Shown: positions 37,031-46,178 of the stretch, one piece after another
Layout of the letters: each line of letters begins with the position of its first letter
How positions within the stretch are numbered: the stretch's first letter is position 1
Source: JABDIP01 sp965227455
GTDB taxonomy: Bacteria; Pseudomonadota; Alphaproteobacteria; DSM-16000; Inquilinaceae
Reading direction: 5' to 3'
Length of the DNA: 64,000 nucleotides
Assembly: GCA_965227455.1 (NCBI GenBank)
Contig: OZ245752.1
Span: 3,100,001 to 3,164,000 of the forward strand
Made by a program: the position numbers and the translations under genes
Notes under the pieces: generated by a model
Told to the model about the DNA's origin: nothing
Database searches by the model: none
What the model saw: the letters and a program-made list of their open reading frames with translations, nothing else

Positions 37031-38224
37031 ATGACAGACGCCGGACAGGCTCAGAGACCGGAGAAGATCCAGGCCATCGTCGATTGGATGATCGACGGCG
37101 CCAGGTCCGTGCGGTTGCCTCAGGACATCCTGGGCGAGCTCTGCCAAAGGCTGAGCGATGCCGAGGTGCCGATCTATCGGGCCGCGGTATTCGTGCGCAC
37201 CCTGCATCCGGACATCATGGGACGCCGCTTCCTGTGGCGGCCGGGCGAAGAGGTGCTGGTCACCGAAGCGCCGTTCAGCATGCTCCAATCCGACGAGTTC
37301 AAGCGCAATCCGGTCGCGGCGGTGATGGAAGGCGGCAAGACCATCCGGCGGCTGATCGACCAGCCCGACAGCCCGGACGACTTCAAGATCCTGGCCGAGT
37401 TCCGCGCCGACGGCATCACCGACTACGTCGCCCAGCCCCTCTGCTTCACCAATGGCGAGAACCATGCGGCGACCTGGACCACCCGGCGGCCCGGCGGCTT
37501 CGATACGGGCGACCTGGAGGCCCTGGAGGCGATCCGTGTGCCGCTGTCGCGGCTGGCGGAGATCTACGCGCTGAAGCGCACCGCGGTGAACCTGCTAAGC
37601 ACCTATGTCGGCCGCGGCGCCGGCGAGCGCATCATGCAAGGCGCCATCCGGCGCGGCGACAGCGAGCGCATCCGTGCCGCCATCCTGCTGGGCGATCTGC
37701 GCGGCTTCACCCAGATGACCAATGAGAGGCCCGGCGAGGAGGTCATCGGGCTGCTGAACGCCTATTTCGACTGCGTGGTGCCGCCGATCGAGGCCCATGG
37801 CGGCGAGGTGTTGAAATACATGGGCGACGGCGTACTGGCGATCTTTCCGCTGGCCGAGGCCGATCCGAAGGAGGTCTGCCAGGCAGCGCTGGCGGTCGCA
37901 CGCGACGCATCGGCCAACCTCACCGCCCGCAATGCCGAACTGGCCAGGCAGGACGGGCCGGAATTGCGGCATGCCCTGGCCTTCCATATCGGCGACGTTC
38001 TGTACGGCAATATCGGCGGCGCCAACCGTCTCGATTTCACGGCCATCGGGCGCGGCGTGAACCGCACGGCGCGGCTGCAGAGCGTGGCGGCGGAGCTGAA
38101 TCGGGAATTGGTGGCGTCGGCGGCGTTCGCCGCCCAGTGCGAGAAGGACCTGGTCCCCCTCGGACATTTCTCATTCAAAGGATTTGATGAACCGCAGGAG
38201 GTGTTCGGGCTTCCCGAACACTAG
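37031..38224 (+). CDS. Class III adenylate/guanylate cyclase domain protein
   Basis: 397 residues. The N-terminal half (about 1-195) resembles the regulatory part of a family of soluble alphaproteobacterial cyclases. The catalytic domain (about 210-390) has the two metal-binding Asp residues, D222 (LLGDLRGFT) and D266 (KYMGDGVLA), and the substrate/transition-state block GNIGGANRLDFTAIGRGVNR. It should produce cAMP or, less often, cGMP. It follows the MoxR operon by 33 bp and may be co-transcribed. Confidence 0.88.
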   Translation: MTDAGQAQRPEKIQAIVDWMIDGARSVRLPQDILGELCQRLSDAEVPIYRAAVFVRTLHPDIMGRRFLWRPGEEVLVTEAPFSMLQSDEFKRNPVAAVMEGGKTIRRLIDQPDSPDDFKILAEFRADGITDYVAQPLCFTNGENHAATWTTRRPGGFDTGDLEALEAIRVPLSRLAEIYALKRTAVNLLSTYVGRGAGERIMQGAIRRGDSERIRAAILLGDLRGFTQMTNERPGEEVIGLLNAYFDCVVPPIEAHGGEVLKYMGDGVLAIFPLAEADPKEVCQAALAVARDASANLTARNAELARQDGPELRHALAFHIGDVLYGNIGGANRLDFTAIGRGVNRTARLQSVAAELNRELVASAAFAAQCEKDLVPLGHFSFKGFDEPQEVFGLPEH

Positions 38225-38246
38225 CGCGGATTTGGGCGGGCTGGCA

Positions 38247-38280
38247 GCGCGCGGCAGGCTGGGGTCTGCCCGCCGCGCGC
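38247..38280. terminator. Strong hairpin between convergent genes, possible terminator
   Basis: GCGCGCGGCAGGC (38247-38259) pairs with GCCCGCCGCGCGC (38268-38280) with one mismatch across an 8-nt loop. It lies between the cyclase stop and the end of the small minus-strand gene. There is no T-tract, so it is not a classical intrinsic terminator. Confidence 0.45.
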
Positions 38281-38289
38281 GCCGGTTCC

Positions 38290-38541
38290 TTAACTGTCAG
38301 GCGCGGCCGCCGGCCGGTAGACGCCCTGATACGGGCGATCGGCATCGCCCCAGGCATCTCCATCCAGCGCACGTTCATAGGCATCCGAGACGTCCTCGGA
38401 ACTCGTCCACGGCACCTGATGGGTGATGTCCTGAAGCTGCTCCAGAGACGTAGGCCCACCCATGGCTCCGAGGCCGAGCAAAGCGGCGCCCCAGATCAAT
38501 CCCCCGGCAATCCATGCTGCAATCACCGGATTCCTAGCCAT
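38290..38541 (-). CDS. Small membrane or secreted protein of unknown function
   Basis: 83 residues with a hydrophobic N-terminus (VIAAWIAGGLIWGAALLGLG), either an anchor or an uncleaved signal. A short polar tail follows (DVSDAYERALDGDAWGDADR). A strong AGGAGG lies 5 nt before the ATG (38539-38541), which supports a real gene. No family is recognised. The upstream AT-rich stretch carries an 8-bp inverted repeat (38580-38598) and a near-match to the CtrA box (TTAA-N7-CTAA at 38627-38641), so it may be regulated. Confidence 0.7.
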   Translation of the reverse strand: MARNPVIAAWIAGGLIWGAALLGLGAMGGPTSLEQLQDITHQVPWTSSEDVSDAYERALDGDAWGDADRPYQGVYRPAAAPDS

Positions 38542-38579
38542 GCAATCCTCCTTGGCGCGGCAGGTTTGCGTAAAATTCT

Positions 38580-38598
38580 ATATATCGATCCGATATAT
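38580..38598. promoter_or_regulatory. AT-rich inverted repeat upstream of small membrane protein
   Basis: ATATATCG (38580-38587) and CGATATAT (38591-38598) form a perfect 8-bp inverted repeat with a 3-bp spacer, about 40 bp upstream of the small gene. Such a site could be an operator; no regulator is encoded nearby. Confidence 0.35.
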
Positions 38599-38745
38599 GC
38601 TCGTTAGATTACATAGTGTATATGGGTTAACAGACCCCTAACCTCAAGGTGTCGTTACGAAGACGTTACGGACCTGGTGCCAGTCCCCTGACACCTTGGC
38701 CGCACGATTACATTCGATACGTCGGAAATGCCGAAACGGATCGGC

Positions 38746-39534
38746 TCAGATGCGCCGGCAGTGGAACAGGAAATTGCTGTTGATGCGGAACCGCCGCCGG
38801 GTGTGGGGGTTCAGCAGGCGCTTGGACCAGACGGTCTCGACCCGAAAGCCGACCGAGGTCAGGCGCGTCACCAGGTCGCGGCCATAGATCCGGAAATGGA
38901 ACGGATGGCCGAACCGGGCCATGCGCTCTGCCGGATCGGCGATGTCGGCCCCCTCCTCCGTGCGCTCGCGCTTGGGATCGAAGGGCACCATGACGATCGC
39001 CTGGCCACCAGGCCGCAGTGTCCGTGCCAGTTCGGCCATCGCCGCCCCATCGTCGCGGATATGCTCCAGGACGTGGGAGGTCAGGATGGCGTCGAACCGG
39101 CCGTCGGGAAACGGCAGCTCCGTCAGATCGGCGGACACGTCGGCTGCAGGGTTGAACCGGTCGACGCTCCGGTAGCGCCAATTGGGCAGCGCCCGCAGGA
39201 TCGGCTCCAGGCATCCCTCCGGCGCCGAATGCATGACATTCTGGCGCCGACGCAGCAGGTCGCTATGGCGGACCAGATAGACCCACAGCAGGCGATGGCG
39301 CTCCACCGAGCCGCAGGTCGGGCATTGCGCGTTGCGGCGACGGTCCAGGCCGAAAGGCAGGAAACGCGCCGCCCGCGTGCCGCAGATCGGGCAGTGCAGC
39401 ACGCCGGCTCCCGTCCGGCCGCGCGTCGGGCGGCGATACAGCCGTTCCTGCCGGTAGACCTCGCCCTCGGGCATGGCACCGGATTCGATCCGGCTCAACA
39501 GCGTGTTCAGGCCATACAGCATGTTCGGAATCAC
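38746..39534 (-). CDS. SAM-dependent methyltransferase with N-terminal zinc ribbon
   Basis: 262 residues. The N-terminal zinc ribbon has four cysteines (C48, C51, C71, C74) in HCPICG and CPTCGS. A class I methyltransferase domain follows, with HSAPEGCLEPIL in place of the usual glycine-rich loop, then DVSADLTELPFPDGRFDAIL and SHVLEHI, typical of methyltransferase type 11. Relatives act on cell-wall, O-antigen or natural-product substrates; none can be assigned here. It lies just downstream of tRNA-Gln on the same strand. The start (ATG 39532-39534) is the first in frame. Confidence 0.82.
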   Translation of the reverse strand: MIPNMLYGLNTLLSRIESGAMPEGEVYRQERLYRRPTRGRTGAGVLHCPICGTRAARFLPFGLDRRRNAQCPTCGSVERHRLLWVYLVRHSDLLRRRQNVMHSAPEGCLEPILRALPNWRYRSVDRFNPAADVSADLTELPFPDGRFDAILTSHVLEHIRDDGAAMAELARTLRPGGQAIVMVPFDPKRERTEEGADIADPAERMARFGHPFHFRIYGRDLVTRLTSVGFRVETVWSKRLLNPHTRRRFRINSNFLFHCRRI

Positions 39535-39615
39535 CGCACAGGGCGTCGGGACGGGCGTACCGACGGTTCGTTAAGGTGTTTCGCCTATGGTGAAGGCTGT
39601 TTGATTCGCTCGGTG

Positions 39616-39690
39616 TGGCTGGGGCGGCAGGGATCGAACCTGCGAATGGCGGTACCAAAAACCGCTGCCTTACCACTTGGCTACGCCCCA
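39616..39690 (-). tRNA. tRNA-Gln (TTG)
   Basis: A 75-nt cloverleaf on the minus strand beginning TGGGGCGTAGCCAAG, with anticodon TTG in the loop GGTTTTTGGTACC and encoded CCA (plus-strand TGG at 39616). The U1-A72 type first pair is typical for tRNA-Gln. Confidence 0.97.
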
Positions 39691-39705
39691 GCGGATCGGC
39701 GCGGC

Positions 39706-39734
39706 ACAATACCCAGTTCGTGGATGGGCCGCAA
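39706..39734 (-). promoter_or_regulatory. tRNA-Gln promoter
   Basis: On the minus strand: TTGCGG (plus-strand 39729-39734), a 17-bp spacer, TATTGT (39706-39711). The -10 ends 15 bp before the mature tRNA 5' end. Confidence 0.6.
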
Positions 39735-39835
39735 CTGGCGTAAATACAGCGGTTGCGGTCTCATTAAGGCCATAATAGAAGCTGATAGAAGGCCGTTTAT
39801 GAACCGGGTACCGTGCCCATGCATGGAGGACAGGT

Positions 39836-42800
39836 ATGACCGGGCACCGACCGGATCAACCGGGGACCCAGGCCCCAGGTGACTCCGCGTCGCAGAATGC
39901 CGGGGCGGACGTATCCGCCGACGAGTTTGCCGCCGCTCTCAAGTTGATCGTCAATCGTTTGGAGGGGCAGGAAGACAGTGCGGACTCGCCGCCAGTAGGC
40001 AGCGACATGGACGAGACTCCCACCGCGGTGCCGCCGACCGGGGTGCTGGAGACCGCTTCTCCGGTGACACCCGATGAGGTGGCGCCCACGGATTCGCCAT
40101 GGACCGGCCTTGCCGATTCCATGCCAGCGGACCCGCCGCCAATCGAACCCGAGGCCCCGTCGCCGCTGGCCGGCGGCCTGGACGCCGCGGCGCCCGAAAG
40201 CACCGCCACGACCGCCGCCGATCTCTGGCCCAGTGATTCTCCGGCGCCCGAAACGCCCGCGGAACCGTCGGCGCCCAGCGATCCGCTCTTCTCCGACATG
40301 CCGGCGCCCAGTGCCGAACCGCCGGCGCCGGAACCGACCGTCGCGGAGGCGCCGGTCGCCAACGAGCCGCTCTTCGCGGAAACGCCAACCAGCGACAGTT
40401 CCGCCACCCCGGAAAGCCCACCGATCACCGGCAATGTCTTCGGCGACGACCCGGTCCCGGCCAAGCCGGCGGCGGCCCATCCGTCCGCCGCTCCCGAGCC
40501 GGCCGGATCGGACGATCCGCTCTCCACCGACACCAGCCAGGGTCCCGGAACGAACGACCTGCTGAACACGCCCATGCCGGATCCCGAGCCCGCCGGCAAG
40601 GAGCCGCTCTTTGCCGAACCGCCGTCGGGCGGCGGATCCGACGATCCCCTGTTCGCAGCGACCTCCGACTCTGCCCCGGTCACCAAGGAGCCCTTGTTCG
40701 CCGAACCGGCATCCGGCGTTCCCGAGTCCGATCCGGCGCTCTCCACGCAGACTGGGCCGGCGGAAACGGCCAAGGAGCCGCTGTTTGCCGACACCACCAC
40801 GGGCGACGATCCGCTCTCGGCGCCGTCTCCGGAACCTGCCAGCGGCCTGAAGGAACCGCTGTTCGTCGACCAACCGGTCGATGACGCGCCGAGCGACCCG
40901 CTTGCCGGGACCGCCTCGCAAGCATCGGATGCCGGCAAAGAGCCACTGTTCGTGGATAGCGGTTCCGGGCCCGGCGTGAGCGACGCTCCGGTTTCCGAGT
41001 CTGCGGAACCCGCCGCACCGGCCAAGGAACCGCTGTTCGTCGAAACCGCATCCGAAGGCGGCAAGGAGCCTCTCTTCGCCGAGCCCGGAAACGGGAGCCC
41101 GGCCCCGGCAGACGAGCCTGCGGCCAAGGAGCCGCTGTTCGTCGACACATCGGCGCAGGGCGGTTCCGATCCGCTGTTCGCGGACACCTCGCAGCCATCG
41201 CCGGATGCCGATCCGATGGCCGGCCTGCGCAACACGGACAACGCCCCCACCATCGGGCCTGCGATGCCCGCGCCGGACGCCGTGCCGGCCTTCGACACCA
41301 CGACCGATCCGAAGGCGGCAGAGCCCCTGTTCGTGGACACCGCGGCGCCGGCCGAGCCGCAAACACCGGAGCCCGGGGCGCCGGAACCCGAGACACCGGA
41401 GCCGCTCTTCGTGGACCCGGGCACGGTCACGGAGCCGACCGCGACCAGTAGCCTCGACTATCCGCCGGCCAGCGATCCCGTCATCGAATCGGCTCACCCC
41501 GAGAACCAGGGCACGGATCAGGGTGGCCTTGGCGGCGCCGCGAACGATCCATTCGCGTCGGCGACCCGGCCGGCCTTCGAAGACGACAGCGCCAGCGCGC
41601 TGTTCGGCGACGCCCCCGACCTCGCCGCGCAAAACGCGCCGGGAAGCTCTCTCGGGCCCATCGGGGCCGAGTCCGCCGATTTCGGCAAGGACAAGCTTGC
41701 CGAGGAAGCCAAGGACAAGACGCCGGAGCCCGAGGCACCGGGCAACGGCGCGGCCGAGCTCATCGCCACCCGGGATCTGGACGACGACCCCGAAGGCGAT
41801 GTCGAGCTGGACGAGATTCTGCCGCCGCTCGACCCGGCGGAGGCGGCAAGCCTGGAAAAGGCGGCCGGCCCCGCCCGCGCGAAACGCAGCCTGGGCGTCG
41901 GTGCCCCGATGTTCTGGCTGCTGATCCTGGCGCTGGTCGGCGGCATTTCCTATTGGGGGTATGAGCAGCGGCAGCAGGTCGCCGCCGTGGGCGATTGGGC
42001 GCAGGCCAAGTATCAGTTGCCGACCGGCCAGTTGGCGGCGTTGTTCTCATCCGATCCGGCCCCCGAAGCGCAGCTTCCGGCAGCCGAACCGGCCGCACCG
42101 GTCCCCGAGGTTGCATCTCCGTCGCCGGAGCCGGCCCCGCCGGCTGAGCCGGTGCAACCACCGCCCGCGCCGGCACCGGCACCCGTCGCCGAGCCGACAC
42201 CTCCGCCGCCCGCCCCTGTGGCGAGCCCGGAACCGGAGCCGGCCCCGCCGCCGCAACCCGAACCGCAACCCGAGCCGCAACCGGAACCGCAGCAGCAGCA
42301 GCAGCAGCAGGTCAGCGAGCCGGTCTCCGTCGCAGCGGCCAACCCGCCCAGCCTGCCGGAACACCTGGCGCCGCTTCCGGCCGACGCGACGCCGGAAATC
42401 CGCTCCCTCGCCGAGCGGGCGCGGTCCGGCGATGCGGTGGCCCAGCACGACCTTGCCAACAAATACGCCACCGGCGACGGAGTCAGCCCGAACAACTCCT
42501 ACGCCGCCTATTGGTATCGTTTGGCCGGCGAGGCCGGGATCGCCAATGCCCAGTACAATCTGGGTGTGCTGACCACCCGCGGCCTTGGCGTCCGTCAGGA
42601 TCAGGAGGCCGCGTTCCGGCTTTTCCGCAGCGCGGCCGAATCCGGCCACGCCGATGCCCAGACAGCCACCGGGCTTGCCTATATGCATGGGGTCGGCGTG
42701 ACCGAGGATCGGCTCCAGGCGGCAAGCTGGTTCCAGGCGGCATCGGCCAATGGGCGACCGCGCGGTGCCTTCCATCTGGGGCAGCTGTTCGAGCTCGGAC

Positions 42801-43201
42801 TCGACGAGGCGCCCGATCTGGCTGCCGCCGCCGGCTGGTACCGCATTGCCGCCGATGCCGGCTATGGCGAGGCGCGCGAGGCCCTGGACCGCCTCACGGC
42901 CGCGACGCGCGCGGCACCGTCGCCGCCGCCGGCACCATCGACCGTCGCCGCGCCGGCCACGACGCCGACACCTGTGCCGCCGAGCCCGGACCCGGTTCCG
43001 GCGGCCCCGAGCGAACTTGTTCGCGAGATCCAGCAATTGCTGAATGGGTTCGGGTATTCCGCCGGACCGGAAGACGGCCGGATGGGCCGTCAGACGGTCG
43101 ACGCGATCCGATCCTTCCAGGCCTCGCAGGGGCTCTATGTGACCGGCGAGGCCAGCTCCGGGCTGCGCGACCTGTTGAAGACGCTGGCCGCGGCCCAGTA
43201 G
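39836..43201 (+). CDS. PodJ-like membrane-spanning scaffold with Sel1 repeats and peptidoglycan-binding domain
   Basis: 1121 residues, very unusual in composition. Residues 1-690 are acidic, Pro/Ala-rich and probably disordered. They contain 14 copies of a short motif, mostly [KAS]EPLF[AV][DE], from about residue 147 to 525. One membrane helix follows (about 692-712). The periplasmic side has a Pro/Glu/Gln-rich linker with a polyglutamine run, Sel1/TPR-like repeats (about 855-1005) and a C-terminal PG_binding_1 domain (about 1058-1118, ELVREIQQLLNGFGYSAGPE). This topology is that of PodJ-type polar organisers; sequence identity is not claimed. AGGACAGG lies just before the ATG. ispE converges 7 bp after the stop. 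Confidence 0.88.
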   Translation: MTGHRPDQPGTQAPGDSASQNAGADVSADEFAAALKLIVNRLEGQEDSADSPPVGSDMDETPTAVPPTGVLETASPVTPDEVAPTDSPWTGLADSMPADPPPIEPEAPSPLAGGLDAAAPESTATTAADLWPSDSPAPETPAEPSAPSDPLFSDMPAPSAEPPAPEPTVAEAPVANEPLFAETPTSDSSATPESPPITGNVFGDDPVPAKPAAAHPSAAPEPAGSDDPLSTDTSQGPGTNDLLNTPMPDPEPAGKEPLFAEPPSGGGSDDPLFAATSDSAPVTKEPLFAEPASGVPESDPALSTQTGPAETAKEPLFADTTTGDDPLSAPSPEPASGLKEPLFVDQPVDDAPSDPLAGTASQASDAGKEPLFVDSGSGPGVSDAPVSESAEPAAPAKEPLFVETASEGGKEPLFAEPGNGSPAPADEPAAKEPLFVDTSAQGGSDPLFADTSQPSPDADPMAGLRNTDNAPTIGPAMPAPDAVPAFDTTTDPKAAEPLFVDTAAPAEPQTPEPGAPEPETPEPLFVDPGTVTEPTATSSLDYPPASDPVIESAHPENQGTDQGGLGGAANDPFASATRPAFEDDSASALFGDAPDLAAQNAPGSSLGPIGAESADFGKDKLAEEAKDKTPEPEAPGNGAAELIATRDLDDDPEGDVELDEILPPLDPAEAASLEKAAGPARAKRSLGVGAPMFWLLILALVGGISYWGYEQRQQVAAVGDWAQAKYQLPTGQLAALFSSDPAPEAQLPAAEPAAPVPEVASPSPEPAPPAEPVQPPPAPAPAPVAEPTPPPPAPVASPEPEPAPPPQPEPQPEPQPEPQQQQQQQVSEPVSVAAANPPSLPEHLAPLPADATPEIRSLAERARSGDAVAQHDLANKYATGDGVSPNNSYAAYWYRLAGEAGIANAQYNLGVLTTRGLGVRQDQEAAFRLFRSAAESGHADAQTATGLAYMHGVGVTEDRLQAASWFQAASANGRPRGAFHLGQLFELGLDEAPDLAAAAGWYRIAADAGYGEAREALDRLTAATRAAPSPPPAPSTVAAPATTPTPVPPSPDPVPAAPSELVREIQQLLNGFGYSAGPEDGRMGRQTVDAIRSFQASQGLYVTGEASSGLRDLLKTLAAAQ

Positions 43202-43208
43202 CCGCGAA

Positions 43209-44114
43209 TCAGATCAGCCGGCCGGCCCGAGCCCACCAGCCGGGTTCGGCCGATTGCAGGCGTGCCGCCGCCGCCCCGCAGGCCGCCTCGGAACCGAACA
43301 GGCCAAAGCAGGTGGCGCCGCTGCCGGACATGCGGGCCGAAAGGCATCCAGGCTGACCGCCCAGGGCCTCTATCACCGTGCCGATCACCGGCGCCAGGGA
43401 CATCGCCGGCGCCTGCAGATCGTTACCGCACGCATCGAGCCACCGGGCAAGGGCCGACGGCTCTCGGGGTGGATCGAACCGATCCAGCGGCGCGGAAAAC
43501 GCGCCGCCGAAGGCACGAAAGACATCCGGGGTGGAGACGGGAACGCCAGGATTGGCCAGCAGGACCGGCACACCGGCAAGCGACGGCGCGGGCTCAAGCG
43601 CGTCACCGATTCCGCGCATTCGGCTGGTCCGCGACGCCAGGCAGACCGGCACATCCGCGCCTAGGCGGCCGGCCAATGCCGCGATCCGCGGGTCCTCGTC
43701 ATCGACCCGCCACAGCGCCGCCAGGGCGCGAAGCGTTGCCGCCGCATCCGCCGAACCGCCGCCCAGCCCGGCCGCGGCCGGCAGGGATTTCTCCAGCTCG
43801 ATCTCCACATCCGCGGACCGACCGAAGGCTTCGGCAAGCAGCCGGGCGGCCCTGACCACCAGGTTGTCCTCCGCCGCCGCACCCGAAGGCACGGCGTCGG
43901 CAAACCGGCCATGGACCTTGAAGGCCAGCTCGGTTGAGGGGCGCACACGGAGTCGGTCACCGACCGAGGCGAAGGCAGCCAGGCTGTCGAGCAGGTGATA
44001 GCCGTCGTCGCGGCGGCCGACGACCTTCAGGAACAGGTTCAGTTTCGCGGGTGCGTCGCAGGCAATCCAGCCATCCGCCGGACCGGCGGCCGGCGCCGCG
44101 TCGAATTGCGGCAT
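43209..44114 (-). CDS. ispE: 4-diphosphocytidyl-2-C-methyl-D-erythritol kinase
   Basis: 301 residues from ATG 44112-44114, after the TPR gene stop; an upstream extension to 44159 would overlap that gene. GHMP-kinase signatures are PAKLNLFLKVVGRRDDGYHL (substrate site) and LPAAAGLGGGSADAAA (ATP-binding glycine loop, about 112-126), with the C-terminal MSGSGATCFGLF. It phosphorylates CDP-methylerythritol in the MEP route to isoprenoids. It lies 19 bp after the TPR gene on the same strand. Confidence 0.94.
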   Translation of the reverse strand: MPQFDAAPAAGPADGWIACDAPAKLNLFLKVVGRRDDGYHLLDSLAAFASVGDRLRVRPSTELAFKVHGRFADAVPSGAAAEDNLVVRAARLLAEAFGRSADVEIELEKSLPAAAGLGGGSADAAATLRALAALWRVDDEDPRIAALAGRLGADVPVCLASRTSRMRGIGDALEPAPSLAGVPVLLANPGVPVSTPDVFRAFGGAFSAPLDRFDPPREPSALARWLDACGNDLQAPAMSLAPVIGTVIEALGGQPGCLSARMSGSGATCFGLFGSEAACGAAAARLQSAEPGWWARAGRLI

Positions 44115-44133
44115 GGCGGCAGCGCGGCTGCTG

Positions 44134-45960
44134 CTAGGGCGCCACCGAGGAGGATTCACCGGCGGTTACCGGCCCCTCGATCAGATCCGGCGCCGACAGC
44201 CCATTGGCCAGCTTGTCCTCGATCGCCAGCAACAGGTCTTCATCCTCGGCCGTCCGCTGCGCGCGAATCCATTGGAAGCGGGCCTCGGTCCGGCGGCCGA
44301 CCGCCCAATAGGCGTCGCCCAGATGATCGTTGATCACCGGATCCTCCGGGCGCAGGCCGACCGCCCGCTCCAGGGCCTCGACCGCCTCTTCCATGCGGCC
44401 GGTGCGGTAATAGGCCCAGCCCAGGCTGTCGACGATGAAGCCGTCATTGGGCAGCAGGCTCACCGCCCGCAGGATCAGCTCCTCGCCTTCCGCCAGGTTC
44501 TCGCCGCGGTCGATCCAGGAATAGCCCAGGTAATTCAGAAGATGGGCATGGTCCGGATTGAGGTCGATCGCCCGCACCAGATCTTGCTCGGCCCGATCCC
44601 AATCCTTGGCGCGCTCCAGGGCGATGCCGCGCTTGTAGAGGAAAGTCCAGTCAGATTCCGCCAGTTCCGGCGCCCGCTCCATGGCCTCGTCATAAGCCTC
44701 GATCGCCTCCTCGAACCGGCTCTCACTGCGCAGCATGTCGGCCATCCGCACCAGCGGATCGCTGCGGTCGGTCCGCTGGTCCGCCAGCGCGCGCAGCAGG
44801 TCGATCGCCTCGTCCTGACGGCCGAGCTCGTCCAGCGCATTGGAGGCGCTGAGCTGGGCGGCCCAATGGGCGGGAACGCCCTGGCGAATGGACTGGTAGA
44901 CGTCCAGCGCCTCCAGATACCGCTCGCCCCGGACCAGCGTGTCGGCCAGCAAAAGGTCGGCCAGCGGGAATTCCGCCTTCATATAGAGGGTCATGCGGGA
45001 GAACAGCAACGCCATCTCCCCGGCGCCCTCCTGGTTGAGGGCGGTCGCAATATGGAACAGCGCCTCGGCGATGCCGGCATTCGGTTCACTGACCAATGGC
45101 TCCGCTGCGCTGCCGGTCCCCAGGCGCTGCAGAACCGGATCCAGCATCAGGCTGTCGCGGTTCTCCTCCGCATAGGTCTCGTACAGGACTCGTGCCTCGT
45201 CGATCTCGCCGAGGCGTTCATGCACCGAGCCGAGAGCCTGGATCAGGCGCAGCGCATTGCCGAGCTCCCGAGCCTCGATCAGAGCCGTCCGGGCCCCATC
45301 CAGATCGCCGGCGGAGTCCAGGATCAGGCCCTTGTGCAGGTTCGCCAGCGACCCGAATCCGTTCAGCGCCAGCATCGGTTCCAGGGCGACCAGCGCCTGT
45401 TCGCCATCGCCCAGCGCGTGATGCAGCCAGGCCTCTACCAGGGGCACGATGAATTGTGCGATGCCGAACGGCTCCATCGCCTGCAGCCGCGTCAGCGCCG
45501 CCTCGTAGCGGCCGTCCCTGGCCTCTTCCAGCGACAGCAGCAGGGCGGAGAGTTGGTGGTCCGGTGCCGTGTCCTGAAGCCGCTGCGCCAATCCCAGGGC
45601 GGCGTCCACATCGCCGCTGCTGATCTCCAGGGCGAAGACCCGGCTCAGAAGCTCGATGTTCCTCGGGTCCCGCTCCAGCGCAATCCCCATGTAGCGCGAG
45701 GCGGTCGGCACGTCATTGACGTTCTGGGCGAAACGGCCGGCGAGGTAGGCGCCGGAGGTGGTGGAGTACTCGGCCCGCTTGACCTGCGACACCGGCGCGG
45801 TATCGGCCGAGGCACCGATCGGGCCCAGCAGCGCCTGACCGGACACGGCGCCGACCGCGGCGGCCAGCGCGAAGACGGCCAGGGTGCGCAATCGCACCCA
45901 TGCGGCAGGACTCCGCCCGGACTGCGTGGACGATGCGAACTTCGATGCCTTGGTCGTCAT
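44134..45960 (-). CDS. Tetratricopeptide-repeat protein
   Basis: About 608 residues from ATG 45958-45960 (MTTKASKFASSTQSGRSPAA); starts at 45972 or 46044 are possible. A hydrophobic segment near residues 25-45 indicates export or anchoring. The rest is tandem TPR helices, among them WTFLYKRGIALERAKDWDRA, LNYLGYSWIDRGENLAEG and IVDSLGWAYYRTGRMEEAVE. The arrangement upstream of ispE is common in alphaproteobacteria. It probably acts as a periplasmic assembly scaffold. No catalytic motif is seen. Confidence 0.88.
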   Translation of the reverse strand: MTTKASKFASSTQSGRSPAAWVRLRTLAVFALAAAVGAVSGQALLGPIGASADTAPVSQVKRAEYSTTSGAYLAGRFAQNVNDVPTASRYMGIALERDPRNIELLSRVFALEISSGDVDAALGLAQRLQDTAPDHQLSALLLSLEEARDGRYEAALTRLQAMEPFGIAQFIVPLVEAWLHHALGDGEQALVALEPMLALNGFGSLANLHKGLILDSAGDLDGARTALIEARELGNALRLIQALGSVHERLGEIDEARVLYETYAEENRDSLMLDPVLQRLGTGSAAEPLVSEPNAGIAEALFHIATALNQEGAGEMALLFSRMTLYMKAEFPLADLLLADTLVRGERYLEALDVYQSIRQGVPAHWAAQLSASNALDELGRQDEAIDLLRALADQRTDRSDPLVRMADMLRSESRFEEAIEAYDEAMERAPELAESDWTFLYKRGIALERAKDWDRAEQDLVRAIDLNPDHAHLLNYLGYSWIDRGENLAEGEELILRAVSLLPNDGFIVDSLGWAYYRTGRMEEAVEALERAVGLRPEDPVINDHLGDAYWAVGRRTEARFQWIRAQRTAEDEDLLLAIEDKLANGLSAPDLIEGPVTAGESSSVAP

Positions 45961-46178
45961 GCTGTTGCCCATTCCAGGCGAGGCGGCCCGTCCTCCGGCC
46001 CCTCGCAATATCCGTCGCGGCGCGCGCGATTGCGCCGGCGCCAAATCCCAAGTGCCTGTCCCGCAATCAAGCGGGGCACCCTAAGAGATTGGCTTTTCAA
46101 CGTCGAATAAAAACCCCGGCATTGTGCCGAGATCAAGGCGCCCCGCTGTAGTCCTCGTCACAGCGCAATGGGCCGGGA

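Noticed and set aside
39856..41430. A 524-codon open frame on the minus strand, Ser/Gly-rich with its own repeats
   Set aside because: It mirrors the EPLF repeat region of the PodJ-like gene. The plus frame continues into the membrane helix, Sel1 and peptidoglycan-binding domains.
44113..46110. A 665-codon open frame on the plus strand
   Set aside because: Antisense to the TPR gene. The TPR frame has repeats and a membrane segment; the antisense product has no domain.
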